The notes: a model not told the origin generated them from the sequence alone. DNA of 64,000 nt from Silene conica (GCA_029255685.2 CM055314.2:5102399-5166398); one strand, 5' to 3'; positions 24,757 through 35,850 are shown, counted from the stretch's first letter. Numbers and translations are program-made.

Positions 24757-25979
24757 TGTTGGGAAATGTGTCCTCAACAATAGTGCGATCACGATAATGA
24801 TAAAAATCATTGTCATAAATCTTATGAAATGAATATGCAAGGGACGATCCGATATTTGATATAGTCAACTGACCAACATTAATCGGTAATGATTGGCTGA
24901 CTAGAGTTTAACATTACTGTCGTGTGACGGTGGTGGTCAGTTGATCCCTTTAGGTCACACCTTTAGGACTAACCCCTTAATCGTATATTGATTAATTGTA
25001 TAGGATACAGATTGATCGATATTATAAAACCGTATGTTGAGAAATTAGAGGTTGAATCTTAAGGTAAGATTTATATTTGAAATTGAAAAGTGTCAATTGT
25101 CAAGTATTAATCGATATTTATGAAATATCGAAAATTAGTATAAAGAATGGTTTATGGTTATAACAAACGTTGTTAGTACATCGTATCGACGATTATTACG
25201 ATAACCATATGTTGAGACAATGATTTCGAATCAACTCAATGATTTGTTAAATATAATTTTATTAATTTAGAAATATTATTTACATGGTAAATTTATATTT
25301 TAAATTAATACAATTGTTATGTCACATAAGATGTTACATAAATTATACAAATTATAAAACGTAAAATAAAAGAGCATTTTACGTTTATATGTACCGGTTG
25401 GTGTGGTAATGTTTTATGGGTTTAAATAAGGATTAATTACCCTAAAGACACATTAAGTTATTAGACTTAAAACCTAAGGTGTAGTGCAAGACACAAGTTG
25501 ACTCTTTCACTAACCTAGGCCTTGTGTCCCACGGCCAAACCCACCCAACCATCCCATTCTATAAATATGTTGTTAGACACATATTAAAGAGCTAATGAAA
25601 ACCTAATATCTTTCTAGTGTGAGAAAGTGCTAATAAAACCTCAATAATATTATCTTCATAATATTTCGACAATACTATTGTTAGTATTAGTATACGGTTT
25701 TGACCTTAATCCGTCTCCTAGCTCGGGTTTGGTTTTGGTTCGATTAAAGGGTAAGTCTTGGTGCGCACTCATTGGAGGCAAGCTTACTTGGTTGCTCTTG
25801 GAGGATCGTCCTTAGCATATTTTCGGACCGGTTGTAAGAATACGATTCTCACTAATTCCGCTTTTATTTTGCATGCATAAGATTAAAACGTTTAAACTAT
25901 ATTAATATGAGTTTAATTAGTTTATTAGCAAGACTAATAACAAGTAATTAGCTAGTATGACTACCTCGTGAAACCAACA
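24757..25979 (+). repeat. 3' LTR of retrotransposon copy 2
   Basis: 1223 bp, matching 17674-18896 throughout by eye. Confidence 0.92.
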
Positions 25980-26532
25980 GGTCCATGTCACACAATGGAC
26001 CCATACGTAACATTAGTTAGGATAATATAGTTTACGTAATTCGTAGTTTAACTTTTAAACTCTTTATCGTAAATTTAGAAGTAATTCAAATAATTACATA
26101 TAGTTATTTAATTGCAATTTTATTACTACAACAATTGTAGTTAAAATAACTCATTCAAGTGATATCATGTTTCATAAACATGTAAACAATAGTGATGACA
26201 TTTCGATCACTAAAACAATTTATAATCCTATTATAAATTTTCTCCTTACAATATTCATAATCTAGAAATGATCTAACTCGTATCATATACAGTTATTTCA
26301 TTTATTATTGAGAGAGTTGTCCTAAAGGTGTGACCTAAAGGGATCAACTGGTCACCACCGTCATTACGACAGTAATGTCAAACTCTAGCAAGTCAATCAT
26401 TACCGATTAATGTTGACCAGTTGACTTATGATAAAGAATCATCCCATGAATATTCTTTTACAGAGATTTGTCAATTAATTATATTATTGACGTGATCACA
26501 TTATTGTCGAGGACACTTACTCCAACAGGCTG

Positions 26533-26850
26533 AGGATGCGAAATTCAAGGTCTGATATTTTCTTCTTTTCTTCAATGTACAGGTATAGCCAGCCGGTGGG
26601 CCGGCTGCCGGTTGGCCACCGGCTGGTAGTCCTTTTTAAGACTTCTGAAACTTTAACGAATATTTGAGGGAACCTTGGTTCTCATCCGACCGGCTGGCTG
26701 CCGATCGGGACCGGCTGGTCGTCATACAACGAATTCCTGTAACATTTTGCCATTTTTTGTCCAAAATCAAGTCAAGCCTCTCAGCCGGCCGTCCGGCTGG
26801 CTGCCGGTCTGTGACCGGCTGAGAGGGCCTGAGGCCAAAAACCTCAACAA
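26533..26850. repeat. GC-rich palindromic repeat array, right part
   Basis: Three further units at about 26584-26630, 26685-26725 and 26783-26825. Each carries CCGGCTGGCTGCCG-like palindromes flanked by AGCCGG and GACCGGCTG, at a spacing of about 100 bp. They continue the array at 16949-17075 once the LTR insertion is removed. Confidence 0.7.
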
Positions 26851-27657
26851 ATCTTCACAATTTGTCCCAAATTCACCTCGTTTACTCCCGTTTCTTCGCT
26901 CCCGCCACAATACCTACAAAATGGGAACCAAATAGGAATAGTCGAGGCAAAGGGCGTAAAATCGAGCAAAGGCACGCAAAACGAGGTCGAATCGGGACCA
27001 ACAATGAAGAAAAGACAATGAAAATCATGACTAAAATATAGCTCATCACCTCCACATTTCTACAACTTCCCTCTAACACCATTAACCCTTCCTCCGTCAC
27101 ACACTGCCATAGCCTCGACCATCACCACCCTTCGACGGCGACAAGAGGTGACTGCCGATATCCCTAACCCCTATCGGGACTTTTCTTTCTTGAAATTAGT
27201 ACTTACATCTATGCCGGCAATGTCGTCCATCCTCCACCGACGACGTTGCCCCCCTTCATTCACAGACTACATAGTCACACACCACTAACAACCGACACCC
27301 GCAAATTGCCGCCACTCAACAACCCTAAAGAAACCTAAACCTTGAGTAAAATAATTAAAATCTAAAAAAGTTGGAAAAAAAGGACGAATATTACATCAAT
27401 GATTTGCAATTTAGCGAATTAGATATTTTTTTTGTTTGAATTCTTGTCGATAAATGAATTTTCTTATTGATTAGAGAAGTTGTGTGTTTGATAATCGAGA
27501 GAATTAGGTTAGGGCTTTTTTTGAGGTAAGGGTATGCAAATGGAAAAAGTTGTGTAAAAAGTACTGCGATGAGTAAAATACGTACTGCGAAAATAAATTA
27601 CGTAAAAATATAACTAATAAAAATTAATTCATTTTATTACCATGGAATCAAGTAAGG
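26851..27657. other. intergenic sequence, probable old repeat
   Basis: Moderately GC-rich to about 27340, then AT-rich. No gene recognised. It resembles retroelement UTR in composition, but no ends were found. Confidence 0.4.
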
Positions 27658-27659
27658 TA

Positions 27660-27916
27660 CTCCCTCCATTCTTTTTATATCACCTAACTTTTGTTTTGAT
27701 ACTATTCACAATCGAGTATTCAACGTCAGTTTTCTCTCAATCCGTTCACGGAAATATATTCATGTGAGATCTTTTTTAATTTGTCTTGATAAGAGGATTA
27801 AGAATATCAAAATTTTATAATTTTTAATAGTATGTAGCTAAAGATATAATCGAAACAAAATGAATCTCGGCAAACGTGAATAATGAAATGGGGTGATATA
27901 AAAAGAATGGAGGGAG
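27660..27916. mobile_element. Stowaway-type MITE
   Basis: 257 bp with long terminal inverted repeats (left CTCCCTCCATTCTTTTTATA, and its complement at the right end), flanked by TA at 27658-27659 and 27917-27918. This is the usual form of Tc1/Mariner-derived MITEs in eudicots. Confidence 0.88.
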
Positions 27917-28484
27917 TAGAATTTAACCTAAATCATTAAAAGGAACTGGTAGCTCAAATATCAAACTACTAACTTACCATTAAACTTGCTCTAATCTAGA
28001 AATAATAAAAAAATTTATTTTATTTTTAAACAGAGCGAGCTCAATAATAATGTTATTGTGTAGCCTTTAAAAAAACCTATGTTTTGAGTACGTTAATCCA
28101 ATTTGTTAACATAAATGTATATATACTCCAATTTCATAACAAATCGATCTATATGCAATCCATTCTTCTGAGAGACCACATGTACATCTCAATAAGTTTA
28201 TTGAGAGAATATTGTACAAATTTTAAAAAAAAGTGGTACTAAAAGTAATATAGCAGGTACAAATTATAATTAAAGATAAAATGAGAACATTTATTATGTA
28301 AATAAGTACGAAATTATTATGGTACGATCGATGACAAAAGGATCTTGAAATAAAAATAAAAAAATAAAAAAAAATAGTCTCACAGTAATTTATCGAAAGA
28401 CTTAGGGTGAGTGAAAAAACCCTAGGCAAGAAAACATAATAATATGGGCCCACTTAAATTAATTTGATATATCTACTCAAAAGT
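27917..28484. other. AT-rich intergenic DNA
   Basis: No coding or element signal recognised. The sequence is strongly AT-rich with homopolymer runs. Confidence 0.45.
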
Positions 28485-28960
28485 AGAGCTGACAAATAAT
28501 GACACGACACGAAAATACGACACGAACCCAACACGAAATTAGCGGGTTTGGGTTGAGGCTTAGTGACTCATTTATGTAAGTGGGTTGACACGAACACGAC
28601 ACGGTATTTAATTGGGTCGGGTTTGGTTTGAGTTCTTTAAACACGAACCCGACACGAATGACCTGTTTACTAAATTAATCCTAATTTTTTTTATCCTCCA
28701 CCGTATAAATATATATTTAAACTTTTCAAATATGGACATGACACGAAAACACCACACAAACCCGACACGAAATTAACGGCTTAGGCTTGAGGCTTGATGA
28801 CCCATTTATCTAAGTGGGTTGACACGAACACGACACAAAATTTAATTGGGTCAGGTTTGGGCTGGAGGTTTTGTGACCCGTTTATATGTGACGCGAACAC
28901 GAACCCGACACGACCCGATCTGTTTGCCAGGTAAAAATATGCAGGATTTCCCCCACCAGG
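28485..28960. mobile_element. dispersed repeat with GACACGAACACGACACG motifs, copy 1
   Basis: About 476 bp with two or three internal copies of a unit (GACACGAA..., TTGGGTTGAGGCTT, AAGTGGGTTGACACG). Weak inverted ends read CTGACAAAT at the left and, inverted, CTGGCAAAC at the right. It is flanked by a 13-bp direct repeat TCTACTCAAAAGT at 28472-28484 and 28961-28973. A second copy lies at 47729-48157. The class is uncertain: the ends suggest a hAT-like MITE, but 13-bp flanks are long for one. Confidence 0.6.
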
Positions 28961-28973
28961 TCTACTCAAAAGT

Positions 28974-29425
28974 GAAGAGTGAAGAATAGCCATGACAATA
29001 AAGTTTCCAAAATGTCCAAGTATACGAATGTAACCCGCGCAATAATGACGTCCTTTCCCCTACAAAAACATACTTTCGGTGACCAAACCTCACTTTGTCT
29101 TGGACAGGATTTCATATTCGGCAAGCTATGCCTGCTCTAATGCTCTCTGGTCTTGACTCTTGAATAATAATGTTGGCATATGAATACATGGGATTCGGAG
29201 CTCTGAATAATGGAGCGACCCCCCGATGCTTCAAAACTCCTTTATTATACGTTAATTACTCTCTTATGAGTTATGACAATACGATTTAGAACATTGCTGA
29301 CCGTACTTTGGATTGGGTCTGAATCCTGAATTCTTCGTTCTGAAACAATCGGATTATGTATATTATGTTATCAAGTGTTTACTAGGTTACCATCATATTT
29401 TCACTGGAACTTGGAAGCATGCATG
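28974..29425. other. intergenic sequence
   Basis: No gene or element recognised before the poly(T) run. Confidence 0.4.
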
Positions 29426-29456
<31 letters not shown>

Positions 29457-29869
29457 GGTAAGAAAGCTAGATTGATCCTTTCGGATGAGTAAGGTAAGTT
29501 GAAGTTACCGGTTTTCAACCCACCTCGAAAGAGTTGGACATGAATGTCCAACAGAAGCCATGAAGTCAGCAACCTTGTTGGCTTCTCACGAAAGCAATGT
29601 TTAATTATCATTCCATCGAAAAGATGAAGATCTAGTTTCACATCCTTGATAATACTAGAAATTTCCCACGGGATCTGCCAAGTGCTACGAACGGGGTTGA
29701 TAACACATAAATTATCACCCTCCACGATTAATTTTGAGATTCATAAGTCTTTAGCGGCTAAGATAGTTTCTGATCTTAAAACGAGAGCTTCTGCTACAAG
29801 AATACTATTAGAACCGCACTTTTTTGCTCCTAACAACACGACTTACCATCATGAGGTATGAAATTATTG
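29426..29869 (-). pseudogene. 3' end of a LINE: RNase H-like domain remnant with poly(A) tail
   Basis: A 29-base T run (29426-29454) is a poly(A) tail read from the minus strand. Immediately upstream, the minus strand encodes the tail of a plant LINE ORF2 with an RNase H (RVT_3-like) domain: AEALVLRS, an in-frame TGA, VEGDNLCVI, IPWEISSIIKD and IKHCFRE, then a shifted frame. The copy is 5'-truncated, as is usual for target-primed insertion. It is on the opposite strand to the LINE at 14594-16912, so the two are not halves of one insertion. Confidence 0.72.
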
Positions 29870-29879
29870 ATTGTCCAAC

Positions 29880-31095
29880 CACTCCTTAAAATCATGTAGT
29901 CTATCAATTCTTTTCCTAAGACTAGCTCATAGCCTCACAGGTAAATGTTCGTGACACAAAACAAGCACGATTCTCTGTTATTTCTGATTCAATTTTAGTA
30001 TATTTGTATTATACGTAATTTTTAAGAGCCCAAAAACTATTTCTTGTAGATTCGCAATGTCTGATAATTATGTTTATTTCACGATATTATTTAAAATCTG
30101 AAACTTATAATTAATTTGGCAATAAGTCTTCCGTGTGAAAAAGATATATTTGTTATAAGTTTACGACGGGTTGAGTAGCTCCCACCTGGATAAATAAGAC
30201 AAATCTAGCAAATTACAATATTTGTCTTTTCCTAATTACATAGATAATATTTGACCTATAATAAATTTGTGACGGATAAACTCTGTGTGTGGGAATTTGA
30301 TTTAATTTGGACCATTTATTATGCTGATGCAAGATTTATTGAGCAGCATGGATGCCTAAGGTGTAAGCCAATAAGAAAGAAGGAACGGGGAAGGATCATA
30401 AACGGTCATAACGACCTAAATTAATAATTAAGAAAAGTCAGTGAATATTACAAGTAATTGTGAGGGGCATATTGTATATTTGTATCAAATCGAATGGACA
30501 GAAATGAATTGGCGGCTACCGTCCATTCAGTGCCCTCCGGTCTTGGATTTCCCAGTAGCCGACCAACGCCAGTTTTGTCGCTACTTTCATACCTTTTTAT
30601 TATTTTCCATTTCTTCTCTTTATTTTCAAATACCAACCACGCAATTTTAGTAACTTAAATTAAAGTAACACATTACACATCCACCTCACACATCTTTAAT
30701 TTATACATCTTTAATTTATACGTCACTCACGAATCAAATCATTTAAATATCATAATTAATACCGAGTATTTGGGTAAATGGATTATTACTCCTTTGTATA
30801 ATTCATTTTTTAAAACTTATTACTCCCTTATATAATGTTTTTTTAAAATTACTTTCATTATATTGAAGTTTCTTCAAATATTACTATCATATTAATGATA
30901 ATTAAGAGAATATTTCGTCCGAAATTTTAAATTTGATACTACTTGTTGCTTATGAGTTATGAATTTATTAACATTTGCCTTATTTCATGACCCATTTAAA
31001 TTAATCTTAGCCCTTCCAAATTCTTTAAACAATGATAAATAGCTTAAGGGATTTAACGAATTTAAGAGGAAGGAAGGTGATGTAGATTGGTCATA
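29880..31095. other. intergenic sequence
   Basis: Short open frames on both strands around 30441-30650 overlap each other and show no family resemblance. No gene called. Confidence 0.4.
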
Positions 31096-31385
31096 GGGGT
31101 CGTTTGGTTCGCTAGAGGAATTCAAATTCCAAGAAAGTAACAATTTTTACGATTTTCTAAATCACATGACGTAGAAAAAAAGTGTTTGGTTGGAATGTGA
31201 GAAGTAAATTTCACAGGAATTCCACTTACCTAGGGGGCTAGGTAAGCAACTTTCCCCTCATGGAGGAATTGAAGTTCCTATGGAACTTAAATTCACGTTA
31301 TTTTGGATAAACAAACAATTCATCAATTTTAGAAATCCCATGAATTCTAATTCATGTGTTTTAAATTGGGTAACCAAACAACTCC
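31096..31385. mobile_element. MITE with GGTCGTTTGGTT-type inverted ends
   Basis: The left end GGGGTCGTTTGGTTCG and right end (inverted) GGAGTTGTTTGGTTACC form imperfect inverted repeats about 290 bp apart, flanked by ATA on both sides. It is related to the element at 58651-58942 by ends and internal motifs. The superfamily is uncertain (PIF/Harbinger- or hAT-like). Confidence 0.65.
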
Positions 31386-31889
31386 ATATAGTAAGATAAA
31401 AGACAATACAATCATAAACAACAATAATTAGTATTAATTTTCAAATTATGGATGGAATATTTTGTTTTTTGTGACCGAAATTATTATATGGGAGCAATAT
31501 TTGATAAAAGTTGTATGCGGTGGGAGTAAGTTTCAAAAAATATTATACAAGCGTATAATTTTCGAAAAGTGAATTATATAAGAGAGTATTAATCAATTCA
31601 CCCTTAATATTTTTGTATTCTTTTTATTGAAAAAATGTTCTCTTCTCAATATTTAAACTTTAAGTATAATGAAACCGCGTAATAGTATATATTATGAAAA
31701 ATAAAAACTCATAAAGGTACGAGACTGCTTCTTATTTTGTAGTTGAATGACGAATGAAACAAACTCCTCTGTACAAATTTTTTCATTTGTGACATACTGA
31801 CTGTTCAAATAAAAATCACATGAATAAATAAAGACAAGTAAGACTCCGTGTCTCTGTGTCTCTGTTCTTTCTAGCTTTTTAGAGCTCAA
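31386..31889. other. AT-rich intergenic DNA
   Basis: No gene or repeat recognised. Confidence 0.4.
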
Positions 31890-32020
31890 CTGAATTGAAT
31901 GTGGCTGAGCTGAGCTGAACTGAATTGAACTGAACTGAATCGAGCTGAGCTGGACTGAACTGAACTGAACTGAATTGAATTTAAACGAGCTGAACTGAAC
32001 TGAGCTGAATGAAGCTGAAA
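31890..32020. repeat. degenerate TGAAC/TGAGC pentanucleotide array
   Basis: Tandem 5-base units (GAACT, GAGCT, GAATT variants). A second array of the same unit lies at 33003-33140. Confidence 0.85.
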
Positions 32021-32424
32021 TTAATAAAAATAAATTAAGTTTAATTAAAGTGTACTAACTAATAATAATATTATTAATAATAATAATATAAAAAAATGTT
32101 TGATTAATACAAATTTGCGATTTTTTAAAAAAACAATTACATTAAAAAAATATTAATTTTTAGGTATTTTTTGTAGTAAATTCTAATGGACTTTGCTTTT
32201 TTTCTTTTATTATGTTTTAAAATTAATAAAAGCAACATGTGAATATTTTACGTCTAAACAATAATTATTTCTTTTATTATCTAAACATTTTACGTCTAAA
32301 TGTGGTAAATGTGGCATGTATTTCAAGATTATGAATTTCGATTGTATTAACAAATACTCCGTATTATTATTTGAATGTTACCAAATTTTACTTCTCAATT
32401 ACATTTTCGCTACTCTCTCATGTT

Positions 32425-32665
32425 TACTACTACTACTACTACTAATAATAATAATAATAATAAAAATAAAAATAAAAATATATACAGTATAAAACAATAA
32501 TAATAAAAAAAATAATAATAAGAAGAGATAATAAAAACAACAACAATAATAATAATAATAATAATTATTAATTAATAATAATAAATAAATAAGTAGAATA
32601 ATAATAATAACAATTAACAATAATAGTAATAGTAATAATAATAATAATAGTAATAGTAAATGAAA
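32425..32665. repeat. AAT/ATA trinucleotide microsatellite
   Basis: A long imperfect run of AAT with CAA and TAG variants. The apparent poly-Leu minus-strand frame is caused by this repeat. Confidence 0.88.
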
Positions 32666-32685
32666 GTGGTTCAATGACTTAGAAT

Positions 32686-32960
32686 TTGGTAAGTTACCCG
32701 ACGGTCATGACTTCAAATCTCTTTTTCTCCTTCTCTTCTCTGGGGGAATTAGGGGAAGATGCTGTTTCGTTGCTCAAGCGGGTTCAGAAGTTTTCAGTGT
32801 CGCAGGATGCCGGATCGCGGAACGCTGCTTTTATATTTTCTCGCCTTAGTTTTGCTATTGCTAAGGGAGTGGGCGCCCAGCTAGTTTCACGGGTGCCCAC
32901 AAATTTCATGTAATTTTTCGGTTATTTTTAATAAAAGTTCCCGATAAAAAAAAAAAAAAA
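32686..32960 (+). mobile_element. poly(A)-tailed retroelement 3' fragment
   Basis: An open frame ends ...KGVGAQLVSRVPTNFM (stop at about 32911), followed by about 35 bases and a 15-base A run. The layout is that of a 5'-truncated non-LTR retroelement tail. The C-terminal wording resembles the ends of some plant reverse-transcriptase ORFs, but I recognise this only loosely. Confidence 0.45.
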
Positions 32961-33002
32961 TTTATTAATAATAATAATAATAATATGGGTTGTACTTAAT
33001 AA

Positions 33003-33140
33003 AGTCGAGCTGAAATTAACTGAAATGAATTAAATGAAGCTGAGCTAAATTGAACTAAACCGATCTGAACTGAACTAAATGAAGCTGAGATGAACTGAAC
33101 TGAGCTGAGCTGAACTGAATTGAAGCGAGCTGAAAATAAG
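33003..33140. repeat. degenerate TGAAC/TGAGC pentanucleotide array, second copy
   Basis: The same repeat type and orientation as 31890-32020. The two arrays bracket the AAT microsatellite and the poly(A)-tailed fragment. Confidence 0.85.
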
Positions 33141-33226
33141 TCAGAAAGAAAAGGGCCTAAAACGGTTGAAGACATTTTGACAAATGATATTGTAGGTAAC
33201 ACATGAAATTGGTTGGTGACTTGGTT

Positions 33227-33236
33227 CTATATAAGG
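33227..33236 (+). promoter_or_regulatory. candidate TATA box for the His/Pro-rich gene
   Basis: CTATATAAGG lies about 280 bases before the chosen start at 33515, which leaves a plausible 5' UTR of roughly 250 bases. Confidence 0.45.
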
Positions 33237-33514
33237 AGGGAATTGTCCAATGAATGAAGATGCATTGAGTTAGGTTATAATAATAAAAGAGGTATTAGCT
33301 AATAGACATGATGAAAGTATAGCATATTTATTAGCATACATAATTGAGGTCCTAATAATAACCTCCAACCTTACCTATCTAGATACATACCTACCATATA
33401 TGATATAACCCCTCTTTGTTTGAGGACCTATTACTTATTCATTCCTCTATCTTCTCCTCCTCTTTTAAACTTCATCTTCGTATCACAAACCAGCTGGAGA
33501 TCGAAGGAATAATA

Positions 33515-34315
33515 ATGAATTCAATGGAGTCAGTAGCAGTAGTTGATCAATCTTTTGCTCCTGCTAAACAAATAAAACAAACTCCTCTAAATCTTAATAA
33601 TAATCCTCCTTATCTCTATCAAACACCTAATTTCTCTACAATTATTCCAAGGCAAGCCACTAACTTAAGCCAAAAGTCCCAAAACTATGCAAAAACACCT
33701 CAACTAATGCATGATGAGTATGATCATAAGATGATGATGTTGATGATGATGCATGGAGGTTTGTATCATCATCATCATCATCATCATGCACCCTACCATC
33801 ATCTAACCAACTCTTTCCCACAGCAACCACCTCTCCTCCCATTCCCACCCGCCATCTCAAGACCACCTTTTCACTCCCAACCACCACTCCGTCGGACCCA
33901 ATCCCTATCTCCTCCGCTAATTGCGCCTAGAAAGGCACCTGTCAAAAACAAGACCTCCCCTCTTAAAAAGGAAAATAATAATTCAGTGCAGTTAGGTTCA
34001 GGTCAAGTAGTCAGCGGGAAAGGGAAGTCCTCGAAAGCAAGAAAGAGGAGTCAACTAGTAAGTATTGGGCCTAATAACCCTGATCTGACCCGGGTGATGA
34101 GTGATGTTAAGATGGATATGGATCCAATTAGCCCGGTCTTTAGAATGGCTCCTCCGCCAAGTAGCTTGCCATTGCCAAAGTTTACGTTAAGAAAGCCGCC
34201 ACCGCCACCGCCACCGGCACCCATGAAGTTGATGAGGTGCAAGGCAGAGGCAGCTGCGATTGAGGGTGTTGGTGCTGCAACAGATAACATATGCATGTTA
34301 CTTAAGATCCGCTAA
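33515..34315 (+). CDS. His/Pro-rich plant protein of unknown function
   Basis: A single-exon frame of 266 residues when started at MNSMES. An earlier in-frame Met at 33416 would add 33 residues, but the sequence before 33515 looks like 5' UTR. Features in order: an Asn/Gln-rich N terminus, a Met/His-rich patch with seven consecutive His at about residues 85-91, a Pro-rich segment, a basic Lys/Arg/Ser segment (SGKGKSSKARKRS) that may be a nuclear signal, the motif APPPSSLPLPKFTLRK, a run of Pro, and a short C-terminal helix-like end with Ala repeats. Conserved LPLPKF-type motifs occur in an uncharacterised plant family. I cannot name a function. Composition and codon use look like a host gene, not a transposon. 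Confidence 0.7.
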   Translation: MNSMESVAVVDQSFAPAKQIKQTPLNLNNNPPYLYQTPNFSTIIPRQATNLSQKSQNYAKTPQLMHDEYDHKMMMLMMMHGGLYHHHHHHHAPYHHLTNSFPQQPPLLPFPPAISRPPFHSQPPLRRTQSLSPPLIAPRKAPVKNKTSPLKKENNNSVQLGSGQVVSGKGKSSKARKRSQLVSIGPNNPDLTRVMSDVKMDMDPISPVFRMAPPPSSLPLPKFTLRKPPPPPPPAPMKLMRCKAEAAAIEGVGAATDNICMLLKIR

Positions 34316-35161
34316 TTAATGATTGCTGTCATTATATTCCACACCCTGCAACATGCATGCCCTAAATTAATAAATTAATAATCGACGTACTTAATTAATT
34401 AAATCCTTAATATAAAATTATATATTTAGTGTACCTAAACATAAGGGTAGAATTATTAGTTGCAAGAAAGCATCTACCCGAGAATGGTGGCAATTACTTT
34501 CAAACTGCTTATTTTAAGTTTTGAGTATTTGAGTTTATATGTATTATTATTATTATTATTATGCTGAGGAAGTGTAAGTTGCGATCACTCACGAGATTTT
34601 TGAGTCGAGGGTGATTTAACTCAGATCAACTATTTTCTTCCCTCTACTTTTCTTTTATTTTTCGTCTATTGTTAATTGTTACTTAATTTTCATGACAATA
34701 ATAATTAATTTGTAATACTTTAATTACTTCTCTACTTTATAAACGTTATCATAGTATAAGTTTATGTTTACAATGATATTTTAGGTACTTTTTGAAGTAA
34801 TTTTTTCGAAAAAAAAAGATTTGAGGTAGCTTATTTTAACAAGTGTTTGACAAATAATTTATTTGCTCAAATAACTATATGAACTAAATGAAATTTTATC
34901 CAGAATAGTATTTGAGATGTCACTACCCGATTTTGGGTTTTATTCTTTTTTTACATCTTATAATATATTAAATAATTATTATATTTTTTTTTCCGTCATT
35001 TCACCGAAAATTACCACCCAGCTTTTCAGCTACGGTTTCAGGTAACTTCTGAGCTTGTTTTACGAAACAAAGCCTAAATTATCAATTTTTTAAAAAATGT
35101 ACGAAATATTCCTTAGCTATTTTGCTAATGTACTCCGTATGTACTAAGTAATTACGTCGTA
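34316..35161. other. 3' flank of the His/Pro-rich gene
   Basis: AT-rich with a short ATT microsatellite at 34543-34561. No further gene recognised. Confidence 0.45.
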
Positions 35162-35447
35162 CTCTCTCCTACCCATTTATAACGTCCCATTGTACATTTT
35201 CGTCTATTCGTCAAAGTGTCCCGTTATCCATTTTTAGTAAGTTTATTTATCATTTTTTACCATTATACCCTTATTAATTTTCATTTATTACTCACACACC
35301 CACCCATTACCCTACTTACTTTATGTACAAATTATAACGTCCTCTCTCCAATCTACATATGATGACATCAAGTCTATTTGTGGAATACGACGAATGTTCA
35401 TGCCATAAACTTATTTGTTACACGGTGTACCAAAGACGGAGTGGTAG
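35162..35447. mobile_element. possible degenerate Stowaway-type MITE
   Basis: It begins CTCTCTCCTACCCATTTATA after TA and ends in GACGGAGTGGTAG followed by TA. The inverted repeat match is weak, so this is tentative. Confidence 0.35.
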
Positions 35448-35749
35448 TACCAGAACCTATAACATAATTAACTTGACACTTACACGAATTTAGTTTTAAT
35501 ACATAAATTGTTTCTCGTTTATTTAACATTCCTCAATTAAATTTATTTATCAACAAAAGGTTAAGGTTTTATTAAAACAAGAAATAGAACACGAGTTGCA
35601 TGATTTTCAGTATATTTCACGAAACAATAACATTTGAAAAATATATTTCAATACAGATTTTATTTATGTTTTTTTTTCATATTCAATAACTTTTTAATCT
35701 GCAATCACAGTTTAACAACGCAACATAAACTACTTTGACTTATCCAGAA

Positions 35750-35850
35750 AGTGCTTACCTGTTGCCTTTCCACCCTCACTTCACCACTAATCATGCCATC
35801 CAGTTTCACAAATGGCTCCATGTTTAGCCCCCTTCTAATATCCTGCAGTA
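35750..35850 (-). pseudogene. orphan exon-like segment
   Basis: The minus strand reads CTGCAG, an open stretch (about [20 protein letters not shown] and on through EVRVERQQ), then GTAAGC. An acceptor and a donor thus flank an open segment of about 80 bases. No neighbouring exons were found and I do not recognise the family. It may be a leftover of a captured or decayed gene. Confidence 0.3.

Larger units (their letters stand above)
17674..25979 (+). mobile_element. Gag-only Copia-type LTR retrotransposon (TR-GAG-like), copy 2
   Basis: A complete 8306-bp element with 1223-bp LTRs at 17674-18896 and 24757-25979 (TGTTGG...CCAACA) and target duplication GGTCC at 17669-17673 and 25980-25984. It has a primer-binding site, a degenerate gag and a purine tract, all in plus orientation, and no pol. 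It belongs to the same family as 1077-9491: leader, gag and 3' region align, while the middle of the LTR differs. Its two LTRs look identical by eye, so it inserted recently, into a solo LTR of a related family. Confidence 0.93.
17076..26527 (-). mobile_element. solo LTR (1141 bp) split by retrotransposon copy 2
   Basis: The two halves, 17076-17673 and 25985-26527, form one LTR starting TGATAG and ending CCAACA, with target duplication GGCTG at 17071-17075 and 26528-26532. No internal region belongs to it, so it is a solo LTR left by LTR-LTR recombination. Its right half aligns with the right part of the copy 1 LTR as written (minus orientation), including AGGTGTGACCTAAAGGGATC and the terminal GAGGACAC. 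It is thus a related but clearly diverged, older family. Confidence 0.85.

Noticed and set aside
30441..30650. Overlapping frames on both strands
   Set aside because: Neither shows splice context, domain or biased composition typical of genes.
32399..32674. Minus-strand poly-Leu frame of 91 residues
   Set aside because: It is produced entirely by the AAT microsatellite.
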